63,286 bases of DNA from Candidatus Ornithomonoglobus intestinigallinarum (GCA_018715365.1 DVLU01000029.1:1-63286); one strand, 5' to 3'; counted from the first letter of the stretch, positions 25,178 to 33,524 are shown. A program made the numbers and translations. Notes: generated from the sequence alone by a model not told the origin.

Positions 25178-25191
25178 ACCTCACCTTAAAA

Positions 25192-25971
25192 TCAAAGCAT
25201 TTTACTCAAAAATGCCCTTGTTCTTTCATTTTTCGGTGCGTCTATCACCTCGGACGGCGCGCCTTCCTCAACAACAACTCCGCCGTCCATAAAAATTATC
25301 TTATCGGAAACATTTTTCGCAAATTCTATTTCATGCGTTACTATGACCATCGTCATATGCTTCGCGGCAAGGTCCTTTATAACGTGAAGTATCTCGCCCG
25401 TAAGCTCTGGATCGAGCGCCGACGTCGGCTCGTCAAAAAAGAGTATTTTGGGATCGAGCGCAAGCGCGCGCGCAATTGACACTCTCTGCTGCTGTCCGCC
25501 CGAAAGCTGATACGGGTAATTGTCGGCTTTATCCTCAAGACCGACACGCGCAAGCAGCGATTTTGCCGTTTCGCAGATTTCGTCGAGTATCCGTTTTTTG
25601 TTCGCCTTGTAATCGGGCCGCTCGGCCGCAAGCAGCTTCGGCGCAAGCGTTATATTTTCAAGCGCCGTATACTGCGGGAACAAATTAAACGACTGAAAAA
25701 CAAGCCCGAAATTAAGCTGCCTTTTGCGTATTTCCTCCGGCGCGAGCTTTTCCTTCGAGTCCGCGTCAAAAATACATTCGCCGTCAACAAAAACACGGCC
25801 TCCCGACGCTTTTTCAAGAAAATTTATACAGCGCAGGAGCGTTGTTTTTCCGCTGCCCGACGAGCCGAGCACCGAAAGTATCTCGCCCTCCTCCATAGAG
25901 AAGCTTACGCCTTTTAAAACCTCGGTCCTGCCGAAGCTTTTATGTAAGTCCTTAACCTCAAGTATTGCCAT
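25192..25971 (-). CDS. Polar amino acid ABC transporter, ATP-binding protein
   Basis: This is a 259-residue ABC ATPase of the GlnQ/HisP type. Walker A is LGSSGSGKTTLLR, the signature is LSGGQQQRVSIARALA and Walker B is ILFFDEPTSALDPE, followed by the switch histidine in VIVTHEIEF. It energises uptake through the permease encoded 10 bases upstream. Substrate specificity (glutamine, cystine, arginine or another) cannot be told from the ATPase. Confidence 0.93.
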   Translation of the reverse strand: MAILEVKDLHKSFGRTEVLKGVSFSMEEGEILSVLGSSGSGKTTLLRCINFLEKASGGRVFVDGECIFDADSKEKLAPEEIRKRQLNFGLVFQSFNLFPQYTALENITLAPKLLAAERPDYKANKKRILDEICETAKSLLARVGLEDKADNYPYQLSGGQQQRVSIARALALDPKILFFDEPTSALDPELTGEILHVIKDLAAKHMTMVIVTHEIEFAKNVSDKIIFMDGGVVVEEGAPSEVIDAPKNERTRAFLSKML

Positions 25972-25981
25972 TTTACGTACC

Positions 25982-26629
25982 TCAGCCCTTATAATAGTTA
26001 AGCCTTTTTTCGATATAGCCGAAAAGCAGCGTCAGCAGTCCGTTTATCGCAAGGAAATACAATCCCGTTGAAAACAGCGGCATAATAAGCCCTTCCTTTG
26101 TGAAACGCTCGGCCGACATTATGATCTCGGTTATTGCAACAGCCCTTGCAAGCGATGTGTCCTTGACAAGCGTTATTATCTCGTTGCCCATCGGCGGCAC
26201 GATCCGCTTTATAACCTGGAACAGGACTATTTTTGAAAACACCTGCCGCTTTGTAAGCCCCAGCACCTGCCCCGCCTCATACTGGCCGACGGGTATGCTC
26301 TCTATTCCGCCGCGGTATATCTCCGAAAAATACGCCGCATAGTTTATAACGAAAGCGATTATTACGGCCGTCATTCTCGAACGCATCGGAATATCGAAAA
26401 GCAGACCGGGCGCATACAGCACAATAAAAATCTGAAGCATTAAAGGCGTTCCGCGTATTATCCACACAAACGTCTTTGTGAGCCATTTTAAAGGTTTAAA
26501 CTCCGACATCGAGCCGAACGCCACAATAAGCCCCAGCGGCACTGCCATCACAAGCGTGGCGGCAAAAATTATGCAGTTCAGCCCAAAGCCGCTCGTCAGT
26601 GAGCCGAACACCTCCATGAATTTATCCAT
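25982..26629 (-). CDS. Polar amino acid ABC transporter, permease
   Basis: This is a 215-residue HisM/GlnP-type permease with about five membrane segments. The EAA coupling motif is in YEAGQVLGLTKRQVFSKIVL and contacts the ATPase. VPMGNEIITLVKDTSLARAVAI is typical of the family. It lies between the binding protein and the ATPase and would form a homodimeric channel, because only one permease gene is present. Confidence 0.93.
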   Translation of the reverse strand: MDKFMEVFGSLTSGFGLNCIIFAATLVMAVPLGLIVAFGSMSEFKPLKWLTKTFVWIIRGTPLMLQIFIVLYAPGLLFDIPMRSRMTAVIIAFVINYAAYFSEIYRGGIESIPVGQYEAGQVLGLTKRQVFSKIVLFQVIKRIVPPMGNEIITLVKDTSLARAVAITEIIMSAERFTKEGLIMPLFSTGLYFLAINGLLTLLFGYIEKRLNYYKG

Positions 26630-26660
26630 ATGCCAACTTTCCCGATAATTTTATCGTTTA

Positions 26661-27491
26661 TTATTCAACTATAAGCATTTTATCAAGCTTATATTTTGCC
26701 GCGATTTCATTAAGCGTTCCGTCGGCCGCAAGCTCCTGCATTGCCGCGTTCACCTTTTCCGTTATATCGCTGCCCTTTCTGAACGCCGCGCCGTACTGCT
26801 CTTCGCCGAATTCTCTCGACTCTATAACAACAAGATCATCGTATTCCGTGCCCTCGCCTATCGAGCCTATCGAAAGCACATAGTCAACAACGGCTATATC
26901 CGACGTTCCGGCTTCAACGTCCATGAGCGCCTTTGCCTGCGAATCAACGGGCGTGCAGTTTGCGTTTGCAAAAAATTCGTCGGTTGTTATAAGCTCGTTG
27001 CCCGCCGAACCGTTTTCGGCAACCACGCTTGCGCCGTCAACGCTCTCCGCGTACTTGCCGGCGTTTTCAGCCTTTGTTATCATAACCTGCTTGTTTGTCA
27101 TATACGGCATTGTTACCGACATATTTTCCTGAAGCTCCGGCGTTATTGTCATGCCGTTCCAGATGCAGTCGATATTTTTTGAGTCGAGCTCAATTTCCTT
27201 TGAGTTCCAGTCGATTTCCTGGAATGTCGGCGTTATGCCTATCTTCTCGCACACAGCCTCGGCAAACTCCGTTTCGAAGCCGACAAGCTCGTCGCCCTCT
27301 TTATAGTTCATCGGCGCAAAAAGCGTCATGCCTATTACCATTTCGCCCTTGTCCGATACATATTCCCAGTCGGATTCCGTTGACGTTACCTCCGCTGTTC
27401 CGTTTTCATCTACCGTACCCTCCGTACCGCCGCAGCCGGCTATCGACATCGCCATAATTCCGGCAAGGATAAGTGTCATAAGCTTTTTCAT
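26661..27491 (-). CDS. Polar amino acid ABC transporter, substrate-binding lipoprotein
   Basis: This is a 276-residue extracytoplasmic binding protein of family 3. A lipoprotein signal ends at Cys20 (MSIAGC). The mature part has the two-lobed fold, with ETEFAEAVCEKIGI, DCIWNGMTI and TSDIAVVDYV as typical strands. First gene of the transporter operon. The ATG follows AAGGAGG. It probably binds a polar amino acid or a related compound such as cystine. The lipid anchor requires Lgt; the only lgt-like sequence in this window is a decayed fragment. Confidence 0.93.
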   Translation of the reverse strand: MKKLMTLILAGIMAMSIAGCGGTEGTVDENGTAEVTSTESDWEYVSDKGEMVIGMTLFAPMNYKEGDELVGFETEFAEAVCEKIGITPTFQEIDWNSKEIELDSKNIDCIWNGMTITPELQENMSVTMPYMTNKQVMITKAENAGKYAESVDGASVVAENGSAGNELITTDEFFANANCTPVDSQAKALMDVEAGTSDIAVVDYVLSIGSIGEGTEYDDLVVIESREFGEEQYGAAFRKGSDITEKVNAAMQELAADGTLNEIAAKYKLDKMLIVE

Positions 27492-27571
27492 GTTTTTTCC
27501 TCCTTAAAATCACATCACGGGCGCCTGCGCCCTCTTTGCTTCCGCCGCATATCTCATACACAGCCTTTAGT

Positions 27572-27600
27572 ATTTTATCACTTTAACGCGCTAAAGTCAA
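27572..27600 (-). promoter_or_regulatory. ABC transporter promoter with internal palindrome
   Basis: On the minus strand TTGACT (27595-27600) and TAAAAT (27572-27577) are 17 bases apart. The spacer contains ACTTTA-N6-TAAAGT (27580-27597), placed like an operator that would block polymerase. The regulator is unknown. Confidence 0.6.
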
Positions 27601-27653
27601 GCTCTAAAAAAAATATTTTTATTTTAAAATGCCCGCCGCGCTAAAAATCGCAC

Positions 27654-27986
27654 GGGGGTGTCAAAAAAAATCGTTCAGAACGGACGAAAATCAGTTTACA
27701 GCGGCGGCCGCTGCCGACGCTGTAAACCTTGCCCGACGGCGTATTAGCACCGCGCAAGATGGCGCGGACGACCGAAGGTCGGCTTTCGGCTTTTGCCGAA
27801 AGTGCTGAAAATCATACTCCGAGGGTGATTTTTGTTCGTAGTTCAAGGGCATAAACACGGAAATTCCGCTCAAAATGACGGATTTTCTGCATTTAATGGG
27901 ATATTTTAATTTCTTGAGCACATTAAAAGCAAGTAACATCAAGCTTTTTGCCCTTGAACGCTCTGGGCGATTTTTTTACGCCCCCG
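27654..27986. mobile_element. TIR-bounded structured repeat, copy 1 (MITE-like)
   Basis: This 333-bp non-coding element is shared with 35018-35280. The ends are imperfect inverted repeats: GGGGGTGTC then A-rich ATCG on the left, CGATTTTTTTACGCCCCC on the right. Inside are conserved stems: GTTTACAGCG/CGCTGTAAAC (27694-27703, 27718-27727) and GTTCAAGGGCA/TGCCCTTGAAC (27841-27851, 27949-27959). The last encloses further hairpins. This copy carries about 70 bp absent from copy 2. It abuts the greA stop codon. No transposase is encoded. Short open frames shared by the copies look incidental. Confidence 0.75.
27746..27806. repeat. Cloverleaf-like insert in copy 1
   Basis: This segment is missing from the second copy. 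It folds as AGCA/TGCT (27746-27749, 27803-27806) closing three perfect hairpins in a row: CCGCGC/GCGCGG (27750-27755, 27762-27767), CGACC-GAA-GGTCG (27769-27781) and CTTTCGGC-TTTT-GCCGAAAG (27783-27802). Almost every base is paired. Confidence 0.7.
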
Positions 27987-27987
27987 A

Positions 27988-28461
27988 TTATCTTTCTATT
28001 TTCAGTATCTTTATATCAACATTGCCGCCGGGGGTTACCGCCTGGACGGTATCGCCCGCGCCGTGATTCAATATTGCGGCGCCCACGGGCGACTCATACG
28101 ACAGCTTGTTCTTGTAGGGGTCGGCCTCCGACGTGCCCACTATCGTATACTGCATTTCCTCGCCCATCATCTCGATCGTTACTCTTGCCCCGAGCGTTAC
28201 CGCGTCGGCATTTATATCCTCGTCGTCTATGACGCGCGCGTATTTCAGCATATATTCTATTTTGCCGATTTCCGCCTCAACCTCTGCCTGCTCGTTCTTT
28301 GCTTCGTCGTATTCGGCGTTCTCCGAAAGGTCTCCGAAGGAACGCGCTTCTTTTATTTTTTCCGAAACCTCTTTTCTTGTTACATTTTTAAGAGTGTCCA
28401 GTTTTGCTTCAAGTTCTGCCTTTCCTTCAACCGTCAAAATAAATTCCTTTTGTTCCGCCAT
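27988..28461 (-). CDS. greA: Transcription elongation factor GreA
   Basis: At 157 residues it has full GreA length. The N-terminal coiled coil includes LDTLKNVTRKEVSEKIKEARSFGDLSENAEYDEAKNEQ in two parts; the acidic tip residues (DLSENAEYDEAK) insert into the RNA polymerase secondary channel to trigger cleavage of backtracked RNA. The C-terminal FKBP-like domain ends VEIKIL-like (NVDIKILKI). It has its own promoter with a terminator-like hairpin in the leader. The 3' end abuts the structured repeat. Confidence 0.96.
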   Translation of the reverse strand: MAEQKEFILTVEGKAELEAKLDTLKNVTRKEVSEKIKEARSFGDLSENAEYDEAKNEQAEVEAEIGKIEYMLKYARVIDDEDINADAVTLGARVTIEMMGEEMQYTIVGTSEADPYKNKLSYESPVGAAILNHGAGDTVQAVTPGGNVDIKILKIER

Positions 28462-28494
28462 GTCTGTCTTCCTTTCAATATTTAATATAAAGAA

Positions 28495-28598
28495 AAAAGC
28501 CGAACGCCTCGGCTTTTTATAACCGGAATATTCCGGTCAGCGAAAAGCGCCTTATTCACAGCTCATGATATTATATCACAAACAGGCGCATATGTAAA
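28495..28598 (-). promoter_or_regulatory. greA promoter and leader with palindrome and terminator
   Basis: On the minus strand TTTACA (28593-28598) and TATAAT (28570-28575) are 17 bases apart. The leader contains a perfect 16-base palindrome, ACCGGAATATTCCGGT (28522-28537), then AAAAGCCGA/TCGGCTTTT (28495-28517) followed by T residues, all before the greA ribosome binding site. The last element is a bidirectional intrinsic terminator by shape. Confidence 0.7.
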
Positions 28599-28612
28599 GA
28601 CCTTTTAAAGAT

Positions 28613-29107
28613 TTATTTTGTTGTTGAGCCGAAGCCGCCGTTTCTTATTTCATCGGCTTCATCGTCATACGTGACAAAATATTCCGTAAATATACCCTGG
28701 CAAAAGCCCTCGCCCGCATTTACAGTCACTGTTTTCCCTTCGTTCGAGTCGTTTGTGAGCTTGCAGAAAATATGGCCCTCGTTATCGCTGCCGTAATAGT
28801 CGCTGTCGATTATCCCCACGGTATTGTTTAACTGAAGGCGGTATTTGAACCCGAGACCGCTTCGCGGATACAGATTCAAAACATATCCCCCGTCGATTTT
28901 TACGCGTATGCCCGTCGGTATTTTCACCGTTTCGCCCGGAGCAAGCGTTATATCGCACGGCGCAAAAAAATCATATCCCGCCGAGCCTGACGTTGCGCGC
29001 TTCGGAAGCTTTATATTATCATATATTTCGGCCGCATCGCCGCCGAGCTCCCAGTCCGCCTTAAACCTGCCAAACGATACCTTTTCAAATTTTGCAACTG
29101 CCCGCAT
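28613..29107 (-). CDS. dut: dUTP diphosphatase
   Basis: This is a 164-residue trimeric-type dUTPase. Motifs visible are motif 1 near AGYDFFAPCDITL, YPRSGLGFKYRLQLNN (motif 2 and the start of 3), GIIDSDYYG and a C-terminal GGFGSTTK that closes over the active site. It hydrolyses dUTP to dUMP, keeping uracil out of DNA. It lies 19 bases after hisIE in a run of same-strand genes. The greA promoter starts just beyond its stop. Confidence 0.94.
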   Translation of the reverse strand: MRAVAKFEKVSFGRFKADWELGGDAAEIYDNIKLPKRATSGSAGYDFFAPCDITLAPGETVKIPTGIRVKIDGGYVLNLYPRSGLGFKYRLQLNNTVGIIDSDYYGSDNEGHIFCKLTNDSNEGKTVTVNAGEGFCQGIFTEYFVTYDDEADEIRNGGFGSTTK

Positions 29108-29126
29108 TTTATGCCTCTCCTCCGCT

Positions 29127-29768
29127 TTACTTTCTTCTGTTTTCCATTTCGGCGTATATATCGTCCCATGTCATGCCGTTATCGACAAGCATAACGGTAA
29201 GATGATACATAAGGTCGGCAACCTCGTAGGCTATCTCGTCCCTGCTGCGGTTTTTGCCTGCAATAACAACCTCGGCCGCTTCCTCGCCTACTTTTTTAAG
29301 TATCTTGTCCTCGCCCTTATCAAAAAGATAATTTGTGTAGCTGCCCGTTTCGGGATTGTTTTTCCTGTCGATTATAACGGCCTGCTCGCGCGCAACTATA
29401 TCGGACGGCGCTTTTTGCTCCGTATCCTCAACAAGCTCCCCGTTTTCAAGCTTTCTGAAAAAGCATGACCTGTTTCCCGTGTGGCACGCCGGGCCGGCAG
29501 GCGTAACAAGCAGCAAAACGCAGTCCTCGTCGCAGTCAACGCGTATTTCATCAACAAACATATAATTCCCCGACGTATCGCCCTTTACCCAGACCTCGCC
29601 GCGGCTTCTTGACCAGAACGTCGCCTTTTTTGTTTCCGTTGTTTTATTTAAGGTGTCCTCGTTCATATACGCAACCATGAGCACCTCTTTTGTTTCTTTA
29701 TTCTGCACAACTGCGGGGATAAGCCCCTTTTCATCATATTTTAATGCTTTCAATTTTAATGCTTCCAA
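29127..29768 (-). CDS. hisIE: Bifunctional phosphoribosyl-AMP cyclohydrolase / phosphoribosyl-ATP pyrophosphatase
   Basis: This is a 213-residue fusion of HisI (about 1-105) and HisE (about 120-213). The HisI part shows VLMVAYMNEDTL, SRGEVWVKGDTSGN, the metal-binding DCDEDCVLLLV and HTGNRSCFF. The HisE part has the helical SYTNYLFDKGEDKILKKVGEE and DEIAYEVADLMYHL motifs. It catalyses steps 2 and 3 of histidine synthesis. No other his gene is in the window, so here it is detached from its pathway. Confidence 0.95.
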   Translation of the reverse strand: MEALKLKALKYDEKGLIPAVVQNKETKEVLMVAYMNEDTLNKTTETKKATFWSRSRGEVWVKGDTSGNYMFVDEIRVDCDEDCVLLLVTPAGPACHTGNRSCFFRKLENGELVEDTEQKAPSDIVAREQAVIIDRKNNPETGSYTNYLFDKGEDKILKKVGEEAAEVVIAGKNRSRDEIAYEVADLMYHLTVMLVDNGMTWDDIYAEMENRRK

Positions 29769-29783
29769 TGCCGTATTCTCCTT

Positions 29784-30332
29784 TTATTTAAGTTTCATCA
29801 GCTTCCAATTCTGGATAAGATATTCAACGCCCGATATTACCGTGAACACTATCGAAATCCACACAAGCACCGCCGATATTATCTGTGCGGCGGACGTCGG
29901 TACTATAGGGATATTGAGTATCAGTATCGACGCTATTATTGCAGCCATCTGAGAAACAGTCTTGAATTTGCCCCAGAACGACGCGGCAACGACTTTCCCC
30001 TCTCCGACGGCGCAAAGGCGCACGCCCGCAACCATAAATTCACGCGCAAGTATTATCATGAGCGCCCATGAATTTATTATGCCTTTTTCAAGAAATATCA
30101 CAAACGCCGCCGTTGTCAGCACCTTATCGGCAAGCGGGTCCATAAATTTCCCGAACGTTGTTATCTGATTGCGTTTTCTTGCTATCTGCCCGTCAAGCAT
30201 ATCGGTAAGCGACGCTATAACAAAAACGCCGAGCGCCGCCATCTGACAGGCAAAATTATCTATGAGCAGCAGCGCCATAAAAACAGGCACGAGCACCACT
30301 CTGAACAATGTCAGTTTATTTGCAGTATTCAT
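29784..30332 (-). CDS. pgsA: CDP-diacylglycerol-glycerol-3-phosphate phosphatidyltransferase
   Basis: This is a 182-residue membrane enzyme making phosphatidylglycerol phosphate. The CDP-alcohol phosphotransferase motif is seen as DMLDGQIARKRNQ...GKFMDPLADK. About four to five membrane segments follow. The frame is open to 30434, but the ATG at 30332 follows GGGAGG by ten bases and begins MNTANKLTLFR as in the family. The adjacent rimO-pgsA order is common in Firmicutes. Confidence 0.93.
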   Translation of the reverse strand: MNTANKLTLFRVVLVPVFMALLLIDNFACQMAALGVFVIASLTDMLDGQIARKRNQITTFGKFMDPLADKVLTTAAFVIFLEKGIINSWALMIILAREFMVAGVRLCAVGEGKVVAASFWGKFKTVSQMAAIIASILILNIPIVPTSAAQIISAVLVWISIVFTVISGVEYLIQNWKLMKLK

Positions 30333-30393
30333 AAGGCCATACCTCCCGTTTGGTTTTTCCTTTATCCGCATCACACAGCAGGCAAAAATTACG

Positions 30394-31722
30394 TCATACC
30401 CTTTTGCCCATGAGATCGTATTCAGCCGCGTCAAGTATTTCCACGTTTATTATATCTCCCGGCTCAACCTCGTCCTCCGACCCGAAATATACCTTGCCGT
30501 CAACGTCTATACTGTCACCGCGGCTTCTGCCGTAAAACAAAAAGCTTTCCTCGTCATAGCCCTCGGCGATCACCTCAAGCACGCTTCCAACCCGCTTTTT
30601 GTTAAGCTCGAGGGAAATTTCCTGCTGGATCGTCATAAGCTCGTCAAGCCTTTGCTGTTTTGTTTCCTCGGGTATCTGATCATCAAATCCGGCTGCCGCC
30701 GTGCCCTCCTCGCGCGAATACGCAAACACGCCCATGCGGTCGAACCTTACGTCCCTCACAAATTCGCAGAGCCCCTTAAACGCTTCGTTGCTCTCGCCGG
30801 GGAAACCCGCGATTATCGACGTCCTTATAACGGCGTCCGGCAGCTTTTTGCGTATCATTGCGATTTTTTCGCGTATTTCCTTTTCGTTTGTGCGCCGTGC
30901 CATACGGCGTAAAATATAATCATCGCTGTGCTGCACCGGCATATCTATATAATTGCATATCTTATCATGGCGCGCCATTGTGTCTATAAGCTCCTCGGTC
31001 ACAGCCTCGGGATAAAAATAATGAACGCGTATCCACTCTATGCCGTTTATTTTCACAAGCTCCTCAAGCAGCTCGCTTAAGGCGTATCTGCCGTAAATAT
31101 CTATGCCGTAGCGCGTTGTGTCCTGCGCTATAAGTATAAGCTCCTTAACGCCGTTTTCGGCAAGGCTTTTTGCTTCGTAAACTATATTTTCCATAGGGCG
31201 GCTTCTGAAACGGCCGCGTATCATAGGTATTGCGCAATATGTGCAGTTATTGTCGCAGCCGTCGGAAATTTTAAGATACGCCGTGTACGGCGGCGTTGTC
31301 AGTATTCTCGGCAAACGGTCGTCCGGCGTCCTGTCGGGGCTGCCGCATTCGGCGCGGCGCTCCCCCCTTTCCGCTTCTTTTATAAATTCGCATATCCTGT
31401 CAAACTCGCCAGTCCCCACAACGTAGTCAACCTCGGGCATTTCCTTCAGGACCTCTTCTTTATAGCGCTGCGAAAGGCAGCCCGTTGCTATAAGCAGCCG
31501 GCAGCGGCCCTCCTCCTTGTACTGCGCCATTTCAAGTATCGTGTTTATCGATTCCTGCTTCGCCGAATCGATAAAGGCGCACGTATTTATTATTATAACG
31601 TCGGCCTCGGCGGGATCGGCAACAAGCTTGTAATCCTCCTCCGCCAAAAGCCCGAGCATTATTTCCGCATCTGTCTGATTCTTTGCACAGCCAAGAGAAA
31701 CCATGCCTATATTTAAGCCCAT
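30394..31722 (-). CDS. rimO: Ribosomal protein S12 methylthiotransferase
   Basis: This is a 442-residue radical SAM methylthiotransferase. The N-terminal UPF0004 domain has three cysteines binding an accessory cluster (GCAKNQTD, NTCAFIDSA, GCLSQRY). The radical SAM motif is CDNNCTYCAIP. A TRAM domain ends the protein. RimO modifies an aspartate of ribosomal protein S12. MiaB is the alternative, but the GLNIGMVSLGCAKNQTDAE start and the pgsA-recX context favour RimO. Confidence 0.94.
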   Translation of the reverse strand: MGLNIGMVSLGCAKNQTDAEIMLGLLAEEDYKLVADPAEADVIIINTCAFIDSAKQESINTILEMAQYKEEGRCRLLIATGCLSQRYKEEVLKEMPEVDYVVGTGEFDRICEFIKEAERGERRAECGSPDRTPDDRLPRILTTPPYTAYLKISDGCDNNCTYCAIPMIRGRFRSRPMENIVYEAKSLAENGVKELILIAQDTTRYGIDIYGRYALSELLEELVKINGIEWIRVHYFYPEAVTEELIDTMARHDKICNYIDMPVQHSDDYILRRMARRTNEKEIREKIAMIRKKLPDAVIRTSIIAGFPGESNEAFKGLCEFVRDVRFDRMGVFAYSREEGTAAAGFDDQIPEETKQQRLDELMTIQQEISLELNKKRVGSVLEVIAEGYDEESFLFYGRSRGDSIDVDGKVYFGSEDEVEPGDIINVEILDAAEYDLMGKRV

Positions 31723-31772
31723 AGCTCAATTCCTTTCGGTGTTTAATATAATTTCACCAAAGGGTCACGGCG

Positions 31773-32279
31773 CTATTCGCCGTTCCCGTCCTCGTATTCT
31801 TCGTATTCTTCTTTTGCCCTTTCAATGCAGCGTTTTATATCGCCGAATTCATAGCCTCTGTATAAAAAATAACGTATGCACCTGTCGGCGCTTTTTTTCT
31901 CAAAATCGCCGCCGAGCTTTTTTCTCACAAGCGGGAAAAGCGCATCCTCCTCGCCGCCGAAATCCGTTTCTTCAAGCACGCTTTGCACAATATCGGCCGC
32001 TATGCCCTGCGAATAAAGCTCACGCTCGATTCTTCTCTTTCCGTATTTTTTAAGGTTTTTGAGATCCGCTGTCCTTAAACGCGCAAATTCCTCATCGTCA
32101 ACAAATTTATAGCGCCGGCAAAACGCTATAATCTCATCTATGTCTTCGTCCGCGGCTCCCGCAAGATGCAGCTTCGTGCGCAGCTCCTTTTCGGAGCGGC
32201 GCTTAAATTCAAGCAGCCGCAGCGCCTTATCCTTTGCCTGCTCGTATGTCAGCGGTCCGCCGCTGTCTTTTTTTCTCAT
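31773..32279 (-). CDS. recX: Regulatory protein RecX
   Basis: This is a 168-residue helical protein with three repeated three-helix units. A typical stretch is RRSEKELRTKL...IIAFCRRYKFVDDEEFAR, followed by GKRRIERELYSQGI. RecX limits RecA filament activity. No recA is in this window. The C-terminus is acidic and glutamate-rich. It lies six bases after the HD-domain gene and 50 bases before rimO. Confidence 0.88.
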   Translation of the reverse strand: MRKKDSGGPLTYEQAKDKALRLLEFKRRSEKELRTKLHLAGAADEDIDEIIAFCRRYKFVDDEEFARLRTADLKNLKKYGKRRIERELYSQGIAADIVQSVLEETDFGGEEDALFPLVRKKLGGDFEKKSADRCIRYFLYRGYEFGDIKRCIERAKEEYEEYEDGNGE

Positions 32280-32285
32280 AACGTA

Positions 32286-33482
32286 TCAGCCATCCAATCG
32301 AAAATATTCAAACAGCCGTCCGAAATCGACGCCGCCTATGACCCGGCCCCTGTACTGCTCAAGCAAATGCTCATAGCCCGAAACCATGGGCTCCGAACGT
32401 ATGCCGTAGCTGAGCGACAAATACGCCTCCATATATGCCGACAAATGGTCGCAGGCGCGTATTATTTCGCCGTCTGTCGGCTCAAACGCATCGTCGTTAT
32501 ATTCATCATTTATTTTATCGGAGGTCGTTTTTATTATTTTCCCGTCAATGCGTATTTTCGAAGCAAATTCGTCCTTTGTGTAATAATTTATTTCATCATG
32601 CCACGACTTCGGCAAAAGCGGATACACAACGGCTTTCATCTGCTCGTCCTCAATATCGCGTATTATTGTGTCAAGACCTTTTACGGACGCTTTTACGGGG
32701 GATACGATATCGCGCGTCATGACCTCCGCAAGGTCATGGAACAGCGCTGCCATAAAATCGTTCACAAGCCTTGCCCCGCACGGGCGCGGCTCTATCTCGA
32801 GCGCCGAAAAATACGAAAGTATCGCCACAACGAGCATATGCCCCATAACGTACGTCTGCGGCATCCTGACGGCCTTTGCCCAGCGCTGCTGATAGCGCAG
32901 CTTCCCTATAAGCGAAAGGAAGTCCTTCAGGTATTCGCTGCCCATAAAATACCGAAATCCCGAAAACGTATCGCACGCCGCAAGACCCTCGGTCATTTCG
33001 CGCTTAACCTGCTCTATGCCGAACGTTTCCCTGTTTAAGGAATAAATTATTTTAAATTCCCAGTCACTTGCACAGTAATGCGCGGCTTTTAATATACGTT
33101 TTTCAAGCTCCGAATACTCCGGCTCCGCATAATAGCGTTCCATGCGCTCAAAAAAGCCGCCGCCTATTTTTCCGAGATCGTCTCTCAATTCCTCCATGAC
33201 CCACTTATCTATCTGCGGGCCTTTTTCCTTTACGAGCTTATGGTATATCGGCGGCTTTATATCGGTCATAACCGATCTGTGGAAAAATTCAAATATTCCG
33301 CCCTCAACAAGCTTAAGCATATCAACGTCTTCGCCCTCGCATTTTGCAAGGACGTAGGCATAAAACATCTTATGCGCCTGCTTGTCAAGCTCCGTAAAGC
33401 CCGTCCACGGACGGATATGGTCGTTCCAGCGCTGTATCGACGCCGCCTCGTATATAAGCGAAATAAGCCTTTTTGTTATCAT
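32286..33482 (-). CDS. Tandem HD-domain protein (YfbR-like)
   Basis: This is a 398-residue protein with two HD-type phosphohydrolase units. The C-terminal one is intact in appearance: His215 (YVMGHML), His249-Asp250 (FHDLAEVMTRDIVSPVK). The N-terminal one has the same layout (QAHKMFYAYVLAK...EFFHRSVMTDIKPPIY) but HD is replaced by His68-Arg69, so it may not bind metal. Family members hydrolyse nucleotides or related phosphate esters. The substrate is unknown. It lies between the ammonia-lyase gene and recX in one apparent operon. Confidence 0.75.
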   Translation of the reverse strand: MITKRLISLIYEAASIQRWNDHIRPWTGFTELDKQAHKMFYAYVLAKCEGEDVDMLKLVEGGIFEFFHRSVMTDIKPPIYHKLVKEKGPQIDKWVMEELRDDLGKIGGGFFERMERYYAEPEYSELEKRILKAAHYCASDWEFKIIYSLNRETFGIEQVKREMTEGLAACDTFSGFRYFMGSEYLKDFLSLIGKLRYQQRWAKAVRMPQTYVMGHMLVVAILSYFSALEIEPRPCGARLVNDFMAALFHDLAEVMTRDIVSPVKASVKGLDTIIRDIEDEQMKAVVYPLLPKSWHDEINYYTKDEFASKIRIDGKIIKTTSDKINDEYNDDAFEPTDGEIIRACDHLSAYMEAYLSLSYGIRSEPMVSGYEHLLEQYRGRVIGGVDFGRLFEYFRLDG

Positions 33483-33524
33483 AGCATTCTCTCTCCGTTA
33501 CGGCGCACCGTATAAATATCCTGC

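Noticed and set aside
27691-27942. Short minus-strand frames shared by the two repeat copies (containing MPLNYEQKSPSEY)
   Set aside because: The shared peptide follows from the shared DNA. The flanks diverge, there is no ribosome binding site pattern, and the conserved stems explain the conservation better than coding.
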